From Pomphorhynchus laevis (lineage: Eukaryota > Acanthocephala > Palaeacanthocephala > Echinorhynchida > Pomphorhynchidae): DNA of 64,000 bases. The stretch is taken from NCBI GenBank assembly GCA_012934845.2, contig WNNJ02003143.1, forward strand, positions 26,515-90,514, in the 5' to 3' direction. This document shows positions 24,335 to 36,256 of the stretch, piece after piece (position 1 is the first letter of the stretch; each line of letters opens with the position of its first letter). Made by a program: the position numbers and the translations under genes. Under the pieces are notes generated by a model. It had not been told where the DNA came from. It was given only the letters and a program-made list of their open reading frames with translations, and searched no databases.

Positions 24335-25100
24335 TTCGATATTTTTAGGGTGCCAAGAATGGGTTTAGAAAGAATTGCACCATATTCAGATAAGGCCGAT
24401 TCAAAGTGATCTATATAGTCCTTTGCCAGATCAGCAGAGACAAATGAGATCTTGAGCTCTGTCTCGTACAGCTTGACTCAATTGAAAATGACCCTGTTGG
24501 TCAATTATTTACAGAAAGGCCTAAGGAAGACATTGAATATGAGATGCCTTTCCATCGGCTTCTTAAGCTTGATGACTATCAAATTTTTGAATTTTGGAAT
24601 GGGAGGAAGTACCTCCCCATCACCGTAAATCACAGAAACGTCACTAACCTTCGTTGTCGTTGATTTAGGCTCAGTAAATACATTAATATCGTCTTTTTCT
24701 TCCACATTCGTATCCATTTGTGCTAAAAAACTGGTGTGATTGCGCGTCAAATTTTGATATTATCCACCTGATAAGGTGGAGAATATCAGAATATCAGAAT
24801 TAAGCAAATGGTTGACCGCAGTCAACCACCTGCTTAAGTCCGCCCTGATATCTGCCGCATGCTCCTGCATGACTAGAACCCATAGGATTATCACGATCTG
24901 ACGGTAAGCGCCCTGGTGGGACTACATTAGTCTCATGGACCAACAGTAAGCTCCTGGTATGAGACTTCACGTGCCCGAATACTTCGAAACAAGCTGGCAC
25001 GCACATTCGTTACAGGGCCCAGGCACCGTTGCAAGCATCGTAGAGGAGCGCAAACGAACAAAATACGCATCCTTGCACCCAAATCAAATACCTTTACGAC
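24335..25100 (-). mobile_element. I-group LINE ORF1 fragment inside Gypsy fossil B
   Basis: The frame 24505-24750 (minus) reads VSDVSVIYGDGEVLPPIPKF then NLIVIKLKKPMERHLIFNVF, aligned to VSNFSMVSGDGEVLPP and PIERPELYNVFLR of the ORF1 at 43 kb; decayed ORF1 continues to 24335. It differs from both other ORF1 types here, so it is a third lineage. Upstream sequence 24,775-25,100 is probably its 5' UTR but has no match in the window. Short palindromes (24,745-24,800) lie at the ORF1 start. Confidence 0.75.
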
Positions 25101-25726
25101 AACAAGATATGTAATATAACGCGTTCGAAGCTGCCGGTTCACTTTACCACTATAAAAGAATGTCATTTGGCTCACTAACGGAGTGGCCGCTTTTCAACAA
25201 ATTATGAATACTGTTATCGAGAAAGAAAATCTCCTAGGTATCTTCGCGTATCTTGATGATGTTGTTATTGCAAGAGTTACTAAAGAAGATCACGATATAA
25301 ATTACGAAAAATTTATGAAAATGATCAAGAAGTACTGTCTCACTCTTAATCCCGATAAAACCACATTGTATCGAACTCGATAAAGATTCTTGGTTACCTA
25401 AAGCGATGGCAAAATTATACCTGATCCCGGGAGAATGGAACCTCTATTGCGAATGAAAGCGCCGGATGACAAGAAAAGTTTGGATAGAATAAAAGGTATG
25501 TTTTTGACATATTACTCACATTGGGTTCCCAAATTTTCCGATCAGATTCGGCTGCTTCCTAATACATCATCTTTCCCTCGGTCACATGACGCTTTAAATT
25601 CCTTTAATGATCTGAAGCGCGCGCTGGCTGAAGCAAGTAAAGTTGCTGTCTCGGAAAGTTCAAAGTTTGTTGTTGAAACGGACGCTTCTCGATTCGCTTT
25701 GTCTGGCACATTGAGGTCGCGTATCA

Positions 25727-25970
25727 GTTTGTTGGCACAAAAGCCGCATAGGAAGTCTTCTTTAGACTTACTGCTGTCACATGCGATTGTAGTCCAGACG
25801 CTGCAGTCGTGAGCACTGTACTTGTAGTTGAGCGCAGTTAGTGTCGGTCGTAGCTGTCTTCTTACGTCCTCCCATCGACGTCCTTGTGTGTCTAAACTGT
25901 AAAATTTGCTGGATTTATCTGGAACTGGATTGATATGGAACTGGATTGATTGTAAGTAGTTACTGATCAA
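25727..25970 (-). CDS. Unrecognised open coding-like segment
   Basis: On the minus strand, about 80 residues stay open with a protein-like composition (DTQGRRWEDVRRQLRPTLTA, CSVWTTIACDSSKSKEDFLC, GFCANKLIRDL). I do not recognise it. It sits downstream of the RT element at 26.0-28.8 kb, in the same orientation, and next to the cut end of Gypsy fossil B. It may be an exon remnant, the 3' tail of that RT element, or a piece of another repeat. Confidence 0.3.
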
Positions 25971-26039
25971 GAATATTTAAACTAGTTTAAATATTGCTGA
26001 ATAATTTTGCTGTTTAACTGGTTGTAATCGGGCTATCTG

Positions 26040-28775
26040 TTTCAGAGCGGGTATCGTGCATGGACTAAGGTAACTCGAAACAGAGAAAATAAAGGGAACG
26101 AACACACATTTCTCCCGTCGACTATTTCTTCATATTTCGATCTTTTGCGATTTTCATTATACTCAAATGCTGACGCTACATATATGGAGTACGATGCGAC
26201 AAAGCTATTGAAAACGTGATATTGAAATTCGTCCGCTCGAATCGATCTCCATATAATCCATTGCACACAATATCGAACCTCGCTTCTTCCTTACGAGTGG
26301 TTGTTGGATTTTCGAACATCAAAGTTTCGCTATTCTGCAAATGCGGCTCTATTACTACGTAGTTAGTCACTTTTCTCAGTTTTCCAGCTACAACTTCCCT
26401 TATTGCGCTATGGCGGACAATTTGCAGTCCTCCACGCTTACATGACAATAAATATGATAAAGAAAAACTAGCGTTGCACACACAATTTGATGACAAGCCT
26501 TCTGGATTCCAACCATATCTGGTCGCTATACTGTCATGAAATTCGTTCGGCGTTAGCCGATATCTTTCACGAATGAGTGGAAGGCACTGAGTCACGTTGA
26601 AGCACCCGGAGCAGTTGAGAATTTGTATGCACTCTGCAACGACTCGGATAAGTTTGATTTGACTTCATATGCCTGATTGTTGAACTGTTCCATCCTTGAT
26701 TAATATAGCTGCTTCACAATGGAATCCTGTAACTGCCGAAGCATTACCCATTCACGTGCCGAATAGTATGAATCACACATTCTTAAATATTCCGCATACT
26801 CTAATTTACAGATGAAGGTTGGATCCATGACACCGATTCCATCTAGTTTTATTAGAGATGTCAGTAGCGTTGTCCTTTCATTTTTTTCAATTTTCGTTGT
26901 GTCAGCGTCGCTAAAAACTCGTCTACAATGACCTCTTTAGTCGAAACATTTGCTGTTTCATTGCACTCAATTGTCCTTAAAAAATTGGAACCATTTCAAT
27001 TAAAGTGAATGAAAAGCTCACCAGAGGTAACATGAACGACCATATCTCTATACGTTTCCCAATGATATTTTCCATGAAATTATCTGTACCAATTGCCGAT
27101 CTTAGTATATCAATACCGTCATGTTCCACTGGAATATTACTTAATCCCTCACTGGTTTCTGTTTTTTCTTGATGTCTAAACAAAATTATCTTTGCGGGGT
27201 TCGCAAAATAACCATATTTGGATCATGTTATTAAAGCATATTCCATACCATTTCCAGTTCCTCTAATGGACCAACATTGTTTGCGTCGTCTGCATACCAT
27301 TGATGTGTTATATTTAGACATTACTCCTTGATGCGACGTATAAGATGCAGTGATAACATCGCAAATATCGTCTTTGCAAATGGATCTTCCTGTTTTATAC
27401 CAGTCCGTAAATAAATTGATTCTTCGACAAGCACTAGTTGGGCATCGATAGAATATATGTTTTCAAATGCACGAGCCAACGAGGTAAATATATAGGGCAT
27501 ATTATGAATTGCTATTGTACGGTTTAAGCGATTGAAAGCATTAGTTGCGTCTATTGATAATAATCCAAACGAGGAACAACTATTAAATTTTTCTCTAAGG
27601 GAATGTAAATCTAGTTCTATTACACAGCGTTGAGAGGCACATAGTTGATCAATACCCGTAACTTCTGCTGTCACATTTTATTTTTTCTAAGATTGCCTTG
27701 CAAATTATTCGTCCGCTGACATCAGCCACACCAATCGAACGGATTCTTCCGTTTTTATTAGGAATGGAAACCAACTAACACGCAACAAATGGTTCGAGTA
27801 CATCCCGTTTAATAGGTACAGATGTCAATTTAACTGTTAACTCGGCCAAAGCTAATGCTAGTTTTCTTGACGTTTCGCCAAAAGAGAGCAACATTTGCTT
27901 CCAAATACCTGAATCGATTCCCGATGACCCGGCAGAACCAGATACTGATTTAGCTGTCAGAACAATGAAATCACTGTCTAGTTCCAAGAACGTCGAAGAG
28001 TGATGTTTATTAGCTCTTGACATAGCGTGATTAAGCAGTACATCTGCACATACTTCTGACTGCTCAGCGTGATTATCCCGTAATAAATCTTTCACTGTAA
28101 CTCCATTAATTCTCACATCTGGCATTACCGTTCCCTTTCTTTCATCATCTGCAAATACTGATGCAAATGCCTTGACCATTCTATTTGCCATCAACATGCA
28201 TTATCTCTTAATCCATATATCTGTAGTCTCACTTATTTTCAAAATTGTGCGAGCTTGCAATATACGCGCTTCTCCAAATAGTTCATTGATCTGAACATTT
28301 TCTATAAAGTTATACTGTGATCGCGGCATTTACGCACTATAGCAACTTTTCGTGAATGTATTCGTAAAATACACCAAGAAAACACTGTGCAGATTTTAAG
28401 GCGTTGTCGTCATTTAACATTGATTCAACTCCAATTTTCTAATATAGTTCGGTTATTATGTCAATGAACTTCTTACTAGCTTCGCATTGAGGAAGATACA
28501 TCGTACTGAAGGCTATTGAATGACTACATTATAAATGTCCGAAATTGATATGGGACTGTTGCTACCCAGGCTTTTAAATGTGTGCTGAGCTTGATTTGCT
28601 TGGTTAATACCTGATTTGAGTTGCATTTCAACTTTCGACAACGAACTAACTGTTGAATATTTACGACAGCAATTTGGCGCCGAGCATGAGGTACATTTTG
28701 TTTTATTGTGTGCACACCAACATCCCTTACATTTTGGGTTAGGACCATTACATGCAAAGCATCTGATCATATTCG
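26040..28775 (-). mobile_element. LINE-like RT element with C-terminal Cys/nuclease-like region, copy 1
   Basis: Minus strand. N-terminal Cys-rich piece (28513-28770: CFACNGP, CKGCWCAHNKTKCTSC); conserved pre-RT block (27775-28197: LMANRMVKAF, VKDLLRDNHAEQ, GSAGSSGIDSGIWKQML, ending EPFVAC); RT (27321-27674: ASQRCVIELDLHSLRE, LSIDATNAFNRLNR); decayed thumb with GIGVMDP (about 26,850); C-terminal region (26176-26595: IATRYGWNP, CVCNASFSLSYLLSCKRGG, IVRHSAIRE, EARFDIVC) ending in ENRKRSKYEEI. I know this RT family (VDATNAFN, ALSCSRGG) from invertebrate genomes but cannot place its clade; a restriction-like endonuclease type is plausible. About six frame breaks. Confidence 0.75.
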
Positions 28776-28884
28776 ATGGTTTATCACGACGTATCGCAGA
28801 ATAATAGTCTTGCTGTACCAGAGTCCCTTGTATCCTGGGATAGTAAAATTAATAGTACTGGGATGTAATCTGTTGTGTATTTTA

Positions 28885-28945
28885 TCTTAAAAAAAGGATT
28901 TATTTTAACGTGGCAAATGCGTGCCAGCGCACGCTTACATGACCA
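28885..28945 (-). mobile_element. L2-clade LINE 3' terminal fragment
   Basis: Only the last ~60 bp of the L2 family described at 30.8-33.4 kb: the minus strand reads GTAAGCGTGCGCTGGCACGC then ATTTGCCACG and an A/T-rich tail. The GCGTGC/GCACGC hairpin is present. A minimal, strongly 5'-truncated insertion. Confidence 0.75.
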
Positions 28946-29024
28946 CAACAAAACAAGACCTTATTTTATATGTTATTATTGTAAGTATTTATTATCACCA
29001 AGACATTTTTTAATAATTTATTTA

Positions 29025-30005
29025 AAATGGCAAATGCGTGCCAGCTGCACGCTTACAAGTCCACTAACTAACAAAAAACAGCAAAAGTCATATAGATAAA
29101 TTTCTTAAATTGTTTAAATGAGATCGGATTTTTCGTTTGAAACACGGTATTGAGGTTGATTGGCGTATATGAATGGGCAGATGATTCCACGAAAGATGAG
29201 CAGCCACAAGGAAGGAGCGTAAGTCCAAAGGTAGAGTAGTTTGGGACATGTAAAAGAAGGGTATTACAGGAACGCAAAGAAAAATAATCAGGACGAGAAT
29301 TGTCGATAAAAGGAAGGTTGAGAAATGAATAGTAGGAAAAGTTACATGGCGGAACGCAATGATAAGAAGACGAATTTGAACATGAGAATGAATGGGAGGC
29401 AAATCGAGAGAAACAAGATTGTAAGATGTATGATCAAAACGACGAAAACGGAGGAGAATTCGGACGGCTGCGTTTACGATGCGTTGTACTGGAAGAAGAG
29501 TGGATTTGGGTGAATTGGAAAATAGACTAAGACAGTAATCAAGTCTTGAGAAAATGAGAGAAGATATGAAAGTCATACAATAAGGGAAATCGATCAATCT
29601 ACGAATTTGAAGGATGTTGCGGATAATCAAGGTAGATGAGCGTCCTTTATCTCTAACGAATAGTTTAAGTGAAAGTCGGTTGTCGAAATGGAATCCTAAG
29701 AAAACGAGATTGTCAATGATATGAATAATTATAGAATTTAATGATACGTAGGGAGGTTATAAGCAGAGGCGTAGAAGAAGGATACACATTATTTTGCATT
29801 TATTAGGTTTCAGAGAAAGACGAAGAGAAGAAATATGATTGAAAATTAAGGTAATACAATTGGAAGCAGAGACACTGAGATCATGAATACGATAAGGAGA
29901 TGTATGAGCATATATGAGAATGCCATCAGTATATTGCATAACATGAAAATTAAATGTATAAGAAATAGAAGAAAAATCACTGGGAAGAAGAGAAAAGTAA
30001 ATGGA
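29025..30005 (-). mobile_element. L2-clade LINE, copy 2 (RT C-terminal half)
   Basis: Frames 29757-30011 (FHVMQYTDGILIYAHTSPYR, a changed YADD box) and 29088-29630 (SSLIFSRLDYCLSLFSNSPK, LLRFRRFDHTSYNLVSL, LSWNHLPIHIRQST) match the copy at 30.8-31.7 kb at about 85-90% nucleotide level. The 3' end has the same GCACGC hairpin. The 5' end breaks off in a small palindromic scramble beside a Penelope fragment. Confidence 0.88.
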
Positions 30006-30055
30006 TTGCATTTACTGAGAAAAGTAAATGGATTGCATTTACTTTTCTCTAATGC
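29988..30055. repeat. Templated duplication/palindrome at L2-Penelope junction
   Basis: A 24-bp unit (AAAAGTAAATGGATTGCATTTAC type) occurs twice in tandem and its second copy folds back on the first through TTTACTTTTCTC. It lies exactly where the L2 copy stops and Penelope sequence starts. Confidence 0.75.
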
Positions 30056-30059
30056 TTTG

Positions 30060-30540
30060 CCTAAATGAGTTGCCCTTGTAACTGCTTTAGAGTATCTCCT
30101 CTTTCTGAAAACCGATTTGATAAGTCAGAGAGCGCATGATTTAAATCTGAGTCTTATGAGCAAATGTTTTGCATGCGGTATGCTTCATTTCGCAATATCA
30201 ACTTTTTCATTAGATTAGGATGACCACATCTTGCACGTACATACGACTTCATCCCGCTAAACTTTGTGTACATCTCTGTGTGTCATTCGACTGGTCTTGG
30301 TTTGTATATTAGTGTGCCAAGGAATGGTATCTGCAGGTTTTTGGGTAAGTTAAGATTAAACTTTAGCTCCGAACTGGTATTAAAAGACTTGTAGAACTCT
30401 GCAAGATGTGATTTGTCAAATGACCAACCTATAAGAATGTCATCAACATAGCGTTTCCATATTGATGGTCGATATGATCATTGTCGTAGGATTCGTCCTC
30501 TACAAACGTGACATACTTGTACACTTGAAAAGTGTTACTC
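30060..30540 (-). mobile_element. Penelope-like element fragment (canonical type)
   Basis: The reverse strand matches 53,870-54,310 closely (shared GCATGCGGTATGCTTCATTT, TACATACGACTTCATCCCGC). It covers the RT block around the catalytic YVDDILIGW and the following ~130 residues, ending beyond the KVCHVCRGRI-like region. No open frame of length is left. Confidence 0.85.
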
Positions 30541-30754
30541 TAAAACAGCATTTTTAATAAAAGGAACTTAGTGCCTGATGCATGGTTAAACTGCAATACG
30601 CACTGCCATGCACAGAGCTCATGCTAAATTCTCTCTGATGATTCAGATTAAGGGCAGTTAGGATTTTCGAACTTTAAACACTGTTTAAGCGAGTATTAAG
30701 TTGTCAATTAATGATTATAGAAGTAACAGTAATAATAGTACAATAATTTATTTA

Positions 30755-33360
30755 ATGTGGCAAATGCGTGCAACATGCACGCTTACATGACCACTTACAA
30801 ACAAAAAAAGAACATTAAAAGTCACAGATAATTAGTTAATTGTTGAAATTGAATTGGATTTGGCGTTTGAAGTACGGCATAGATGTTGATTGGCGGATAT
30901 GAATAGGCAGTTGATTCCACAAGAGAGGAGGAGCTACAACGAACGATCGGAAGCCAAAAGAGGTAGAGTAGATTGGGACATGTAAAAGAAGGGAATTACG
31001 GGAACGCAGAGCACAATACACAGTACGAGAATTGTCGAGAAAAGGAAGGTTGAGAAATGAAGGGGTATGAGAAGTTATAAGGCGAAAAGCAATGATAAGA
31101 AGGCGAATATGAACACGACAATACATGGTAGGCCAATTAAGAGAAACAAGATAGTGGGATGTATGATCAAAACGACGAAAACGGAGGAGAATTCGGACGG
31201 CTGCGTTTACGATGCGTTGTACTGGAAGAAGAGTGGATTTGGGTGAATTGGAAAATAGACTAAGACAGTAATCAAGTCTTGAGAAAAGGAGAGAAGATAT
31301 GAAAGTCATACAAGAAGGGAAATCAATCAATCTACGAATTTGACGGATGTTGCGGGTAATCAAGGTAGATGAGCATCCTTTATCACTAACGAAAGGTTTA
31401 AGTGAAAGTCGATTGTCGAAATGAAAGCCTAGGAAAACGAGATTATCAACGATAGGAAAAATTGTAGAATTTAGTGATACGGAAGGAGGTTCTACGCCGA
31501 AGCTTCGAGGTAGGATCCACATAATTTTAGATTTATCAGGATTCAGAGAAAGGCGAAGGGAAGAAAGATGATTGGAAATTGAGACAAGACAGCTGGAAAC
31601 AGAAACACTAAGATCATGAATACGATAAGCAGGTGCGTGAGCATAGATGAGAATGTTATCAGCATATTGCATAACATGGAAGTTAAATTTATGAGAAATC
31701 GAAGACAAGTCACCGAGAAGAGAGAAAAGCATAGGGCCTAATACGGAGCCTTGTGGAACACCGGTCGGGATGGATGAAGGATGGGAGAGAGAAGAGTTAG
31801 AATAGACGCGAAATGTACGGTTTGATAGATATGAAGAAAACTATGATATAGTGGGTAAAGAGAAGCCATAATCATGACGAAGGCGATGTAGAAGAATCGA
31901 GTGATCCACGATGTCAAAAGCAGATGATAGATCAAGAGAAACTATGACACTACATAATTTATGATCGCGCGAGATGAGTAAGTCATTATAAACTTTAAGA
32001 CAGGCAATTTCAGTAGAGTGATTAGAGCGAAAAGCGGCTTGGAAGGGAGGAAATAAGTTAGAGGAAAAGAGATATGTGTTAACTAGCTTGAGAACGAGAC
32101 GCTCAAGGAGTTTAGAGAGGGTTGGGAGAAGTGAGATTGGACGGTACGAAGATGGTAGTGAGGAGTCGAGAGATTGCTTTTTGATGAGAGGACGAACAGT
32201 GGCGCATTTCCAGATGGAAGGAAATGTACGGCTACGGATGGACGAGTTGAACAATGTGGTTAGGAAGGGTAAGATAGAGGAGCAGATATTTTTCAGCAAG
32301 TGAGTGGAAATCGGGTCAGAGGGAGAGACGTTATTAGGTAATGGCAGCAGAACCGAAGAAACTTCATCAGACGAAACGGAAAGGTGGAATAGTTTTGGGA
32401 GGGAAGTATTTAAAGTGAAGAGTGGGTACAAGGGGGCTACGGGTAGTAGGGAAAGTAAATTAGATAGCTTAGTTTGTAGATAAGAAGAAAATTCATCAGG
32501 ATTTATATTACAAGAAGTAGATGATCGTGAAAGAATTAAGTTTAAGATTTTCTAATGAGATTTAGAGTTGGAAGATGACTCGAGTTGATTTCGCCAAAAG
32601 ATAGGACGTTTAGTACGTATAAGAATAAGATGTGAACGGCGTAGAGAAAAGTAGGAATCACGAAGATTTGGAGGGAGTGAGTTGGGTGAACGTTTAAGAA
32701 AGCGTTTATACATACGAAAAGAGTGACGGAGTCGACGCTTAGAAAGACTACAGTCAGAATCGAACCAGGGAGCATGGCGCAAGCGCTGGGAACGTCGAAG
32801 TCGACCAGGTAGAAGGTTATTGAGGATCGACGTAAGTTCAGAATCAAACAGAATGCAGAGATCATCGGGAGAGAGATAGTTAAGAGGAAGTGAAAATAGT
32901 GAAGAATTGAGTAAGGCTGTGCAGAGAATAGGGATATCGAGAAGCTTCCAGGGTCGACTTGGTGTAGATAATGGTAAAGGCGGAGAAGGAGGATGGGGAC
33001 GAGTAAGAGTAAGAGTGACAAGGAAATGATCGGACAAACCAGGATCAGTAATTGACAAGGAGGTATAGTCATTGAAGCAGTTAGGAACAGCAATGATGTC
33101 GAGAGCACCGCCGAGAATATGAGTTGGGCTTGTTGAAAGTAATTTATAGTTAAAATCAGAAAAAAGATTAGTTAAAGTGATAGAGTCAGAGTCAGCCGGG
33201 CGATCAAGACGAATGTTAATATCACCGAGAACGAAAGAAGGAGTATAAGACAATGAACAGTGAGACATAAGATCTGCAAGATCGTTAAAGAAGATACGTG
33301 AGGGGGCAACTGAACCTGGACGGTATACAATCACAAGTTCCAGAGGGAAAGGAGTTGCTA
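30755..33360 (-). mobile_element. L2-clade LINE, copy 1 (EN-RT, 5'-truncated)
   Basis: Best L2 copy of the window. Endonuclease 32552-33334 (IVYRPGS, FVLGDINIRLD, THILGGALDII, DPGLSDHFLV); linker; RT 31841-32431 (SSYRPISLLPTLSKLLERLV, FRSNHSTEIA, VSLDLSSAFDIVDHSILLHR); YADN box in place of YADD and thumb/C-terminus 30836-31732 (SSLLFSRLDYCLSLFSNSPK, PPLLWNQLPIHIRQST). The 3' end carries the GCGTGC/GCACGC hairpin and a short AAATAAAT tail. The first ~60 endonuclease residues are missing: the element is fused to the satellite at about 33,362. A few frame breaks remain. Confidence 0.92.
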
Positions 33361-33363
33361 TTG

Positions 33364-35411
33364 TTTAAGAATGGTCCGCACAGCAATTCGATCTGGTAAA
33401 GAGCGTAAGCCTCAGTCAATTAAGCAAAGTGTCAGAAACGCCTTTATTCACAATGTCACACAGGCAACCGAAACGGCCAGTGAGTACTTCATTCTACTGA
33501 TGAGTGTTGCAGGGTACTCATTGTTCGTCTAGAAGTGACATGGTGACTGAAAGTCGTGAAACTATGTCCAGTCTATCAACCAACACCATTTAGTATAAAT
33601 GACGTATTTCGTAAGAAATCTTGGACCGTTGTTTACGCAGCACATCCGTGCAATACTATAATACATGCCGTATCCATTAAGGATCCAACGAGTGCAGCGA
33701 CAATTCAGCAACAACCTCTGCCTAGTGTCTAAGGATGGTCCGCACAGCAATTCGATTTTGTTAAGAGCGTAAGCCTTAGACAATTAAGCAATGTGTCGGA
33801 ACGCCTTTATTCACAATATCACACAGGCAACCAAAACGGCCAGTGAGTACTTCATTCTACTGATGAGTGTTGCCGGGTACTCATTGGTCGTCTAGAAGTG
33901 ACATGGTAACTGAAAGTTGTGAAACTAAGTCCAGTCCATCAAGCAACACCATTTAGTATGAATGCCGTATTTCGTAAGAAATCCTGGACCGTTGTAGCCT
34001 CAGCACATCCGTGCAATACTATTATACCTGCCGTATCCAATAGAGATCAACGAGTGCAGCGACAATTCAGTAACAACCTCTGCCTAGTGTTTAAGGATGG
34101 TCCGCACAGCAATTCGATCTTGTTAATAGCGTAAGCCTCTTACAATTAAGCATAGTGTCAGAAACGCCTTTATTCACAATGTCACACAACAACCAAAACT
34201 GTCAGTAAGTACTTCGTTCTACTGATGAGTATATCCGGGTACTCATTGGTCGTCTAGAAGTGACACGGTGACTGAAAGTCGTGAAACTAAGTCAAGTCTA
34301 TCAAGCAACACCATTTAGTATAAATGACGTATTTCGTAAGAAATCCCGGACCGTTGTTTACTCAGCACATTCGTGCAATACTATAATACATGCCGTATCC
34401 ATTAAGGATCCAACGAGTGCAGCGACAATTCAGCAACAACCTCTGCCTAGTGTTTTAGGATGGTCCGCACAGCAATTTGATCTTGTTAATAGCGTAAGCC
34501 TCTGACAATCAAGCAAAGTGTCAGAAACGCCTTTATTCACAATGTCACACAGCACCCAAAACTGTCAGTAAGTACTTCATTCTACTGATGAGTATTGCCG
34601 GGTACTCATTGGTCGTCTAGAAGTGACACGGTGACTGAAAGTCGTGAAACTAAGTCATGTATATCAAGCAACACCATTTAGTATAAATGCCGTATTCCGT
34701 AAGAAATCCTGGACCGTTGTTTACTCAGCACATCCGTGCAATACTATTATACCTGCCGTATCCATTAGAGATCCAACGAGTGCAGCGACAATTCAGCAAC
34801 AACCTCTGCCTAGTGTTTAAGGATGGTCCGCACAGCAATTCGATCTGGTAAAGAGCGTAAGCCTCAGTCAATTAAGCAAAGTGTCGGAAACGTTTTTATT
34901 CACAATGTCGCACAGGCAACCGAAACGACCAGTGAGTACTTCATTCTACTGATGAGTGTTGCCGGGTACTCATTGGTCGTCTAGAAGTGACATGGTGACT
35001 GAAAGTCGTGAAACTTCGTCCAGTCTATCAAGCAACACCATTTAGTATAAATGCCGTATTTCGTAAGAAATCCTGGATTGTTGGTTACTCAGCACATCCG
35101 TGCAATACTATAATACATGCCGTATCCATTAAGGATCCAACGAGTGCAGCGACAATTCAGCAACAATCTCTGCCTAGTGTTTAAGGACGGTCAGCACATA
35201 AATTTGATCTGATTAAGAGCGTAAGCCTCAGACAATTAAACAAAGTGTCGGAAACGCCTTTTTTCACAATGTCACACAGGCAACCGAAACGGTCAGTGAG
35301 TACTTTATTCTACTGATGAGTGTTGCCGGGTACTCATTGGTCGTCTAGAAGTGACATGGTGACTGAAAGTCGTGAAACTAAGTCCAGTCTATAAAGCAAC
35401 ACCATTTAGTA
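33364..35411. repeat. 363-bp satellite array, about 5.6 units
   Basis: GGTCCGCACAGCAATT-type landmarks recur at 33374, 33737, 34099, 34462, 34825 and 35189, giving a period of 362-364 bp. Units differ by scattered substitutions (roughly 5-8%). Each contains CTGATGAGTGTTGC, GTCGTCTAGAAGTGACA and ATTTCGTAAGAAATC. Chance frames through a unit (for example 33919-34134, 34281-34505) are broken in the neighbours, so I do not call a protein. The left edge joins an L2 LINE, the right edge a Gypsy fragment. A second array is at 57.1-57.9 kb. Confidence 0.95.
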
Positions 35412-35414
35412 CAT

Positions 35415-36256
35415 ATACATGACTCTTATAATCGATTGACTGCAACCTGCATCCAATAGTGCCCGGCATCTACGACCATCTGCATCGACATCGATCATAG
35501 GTAAATTTCCGGTCAATATTGTCATGATGGAAATAGCTCAGGTATAGCAAGTCCACTTTATTCGTTTCCCGGAATACGACTGTGGCAATATCTTGCAATA
35601 TGTCCAAATTTGCCGCATTTCCAACATCGGACAACTTTCGGTTTGTTGAAACAGCCTGATTTTCTTTTGTATACAAATGTATTAACGTCGATATTCTTAC
35701 TGAACATACTAGATTGTTGTTTCTCGCAGCTAAAATGCTCGAGCTCGATTTGTAATGTCGTCTACCGACATTTCTTCCACATTGCACACTGAACACAATT
35801 CTTTGCTCACATCTGAAGGTACAGTTGTGACAAAAGCTCTTTTTATGACGCTCTTTTCCATTATATTAGCTACGCGAGCAAGACGTCTTAAGTCGGCTAG
35901 AAAAATATCAACCGGTTTCTCTTCCCATTTACTAGCAACCAATTTTTCGTAAGCTGTTAACGGATTTTGGTCAAATACGCGCAGCAATTTATTTTCGATA
36001 ATGTCAGCATTCACTTTAGAGTTGGAGTCTAGTTCTATATATTTGTAACGCACTTCCTTGTAAAAACATCGGTAAGAGGATCGTCTCTTGATTTTGTAAT
36101 TCTTGTAGAGCGATCGTTAATTCTAACTTTAAAATTCAATCCTCTACATCTGAGGATCCATCAAAATCAGGAAAGACGTCAGTATATTTCAACTTTGCCA
36201 TTGTGTATAGCCCTGTTAACTTAATTGGAATGTGTCATGTCCGACTTACAACAAGT
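35415..36256 (-). mobile_element. Ty3/Gypsy fossil C (leader, gag and protease start)
   Basis: Partial Gypsy fossil on the minus strand: leader (about 36,256-36,203), gag beginning MAKLKYTDVFPDFDG (about 36,200) with SKWEEKPVDIFLADLRRLAR (35730-36053), and a protease-like ALLDAGCSQSI near 35,440. No LTR seen. Different lineage from fossils A and B. Old and broken, with several lesions. Confidence 0.75.

Larger units (their letters stand above)
22840..25725 (+). mobile_element. Ty3/Gypsy fossil B, interrupted
   Basis: A broken Gypsy fossil on the plus strand, without visible LTRs. Parts: gag (about 22,840-23,590) with two knuckles (CYFCGGQRHPRTQC, CHTCGKFGQFAKVC); protease-like ALIDTGS (about 23,710); RT in two parts, about 24,050-24,290 and about 25,120-25,380 (FAYLDDVVIA); start of RNase H (VETDASRFAL, about 25,670). 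It is close to fossil A in layout (Mag-like). An I-group LINE fragment lies inside the RT. Many lesions; older than fossil A. Confidence 0.88.

Noticed and set aside
33919-34505. Open frames inside the satellite as a repeated protein
   Set aside because: Neighbouring units break the frame and there is no selection-like pattern or motif.
33364-35411. CTGATGAG heptamer in every satellite unit as a hammerhead ribozyme
   Set aside because: No GAAA follows a helix II at the right distance on the same strand, and the other strand has no core either; only the heptamer matches.
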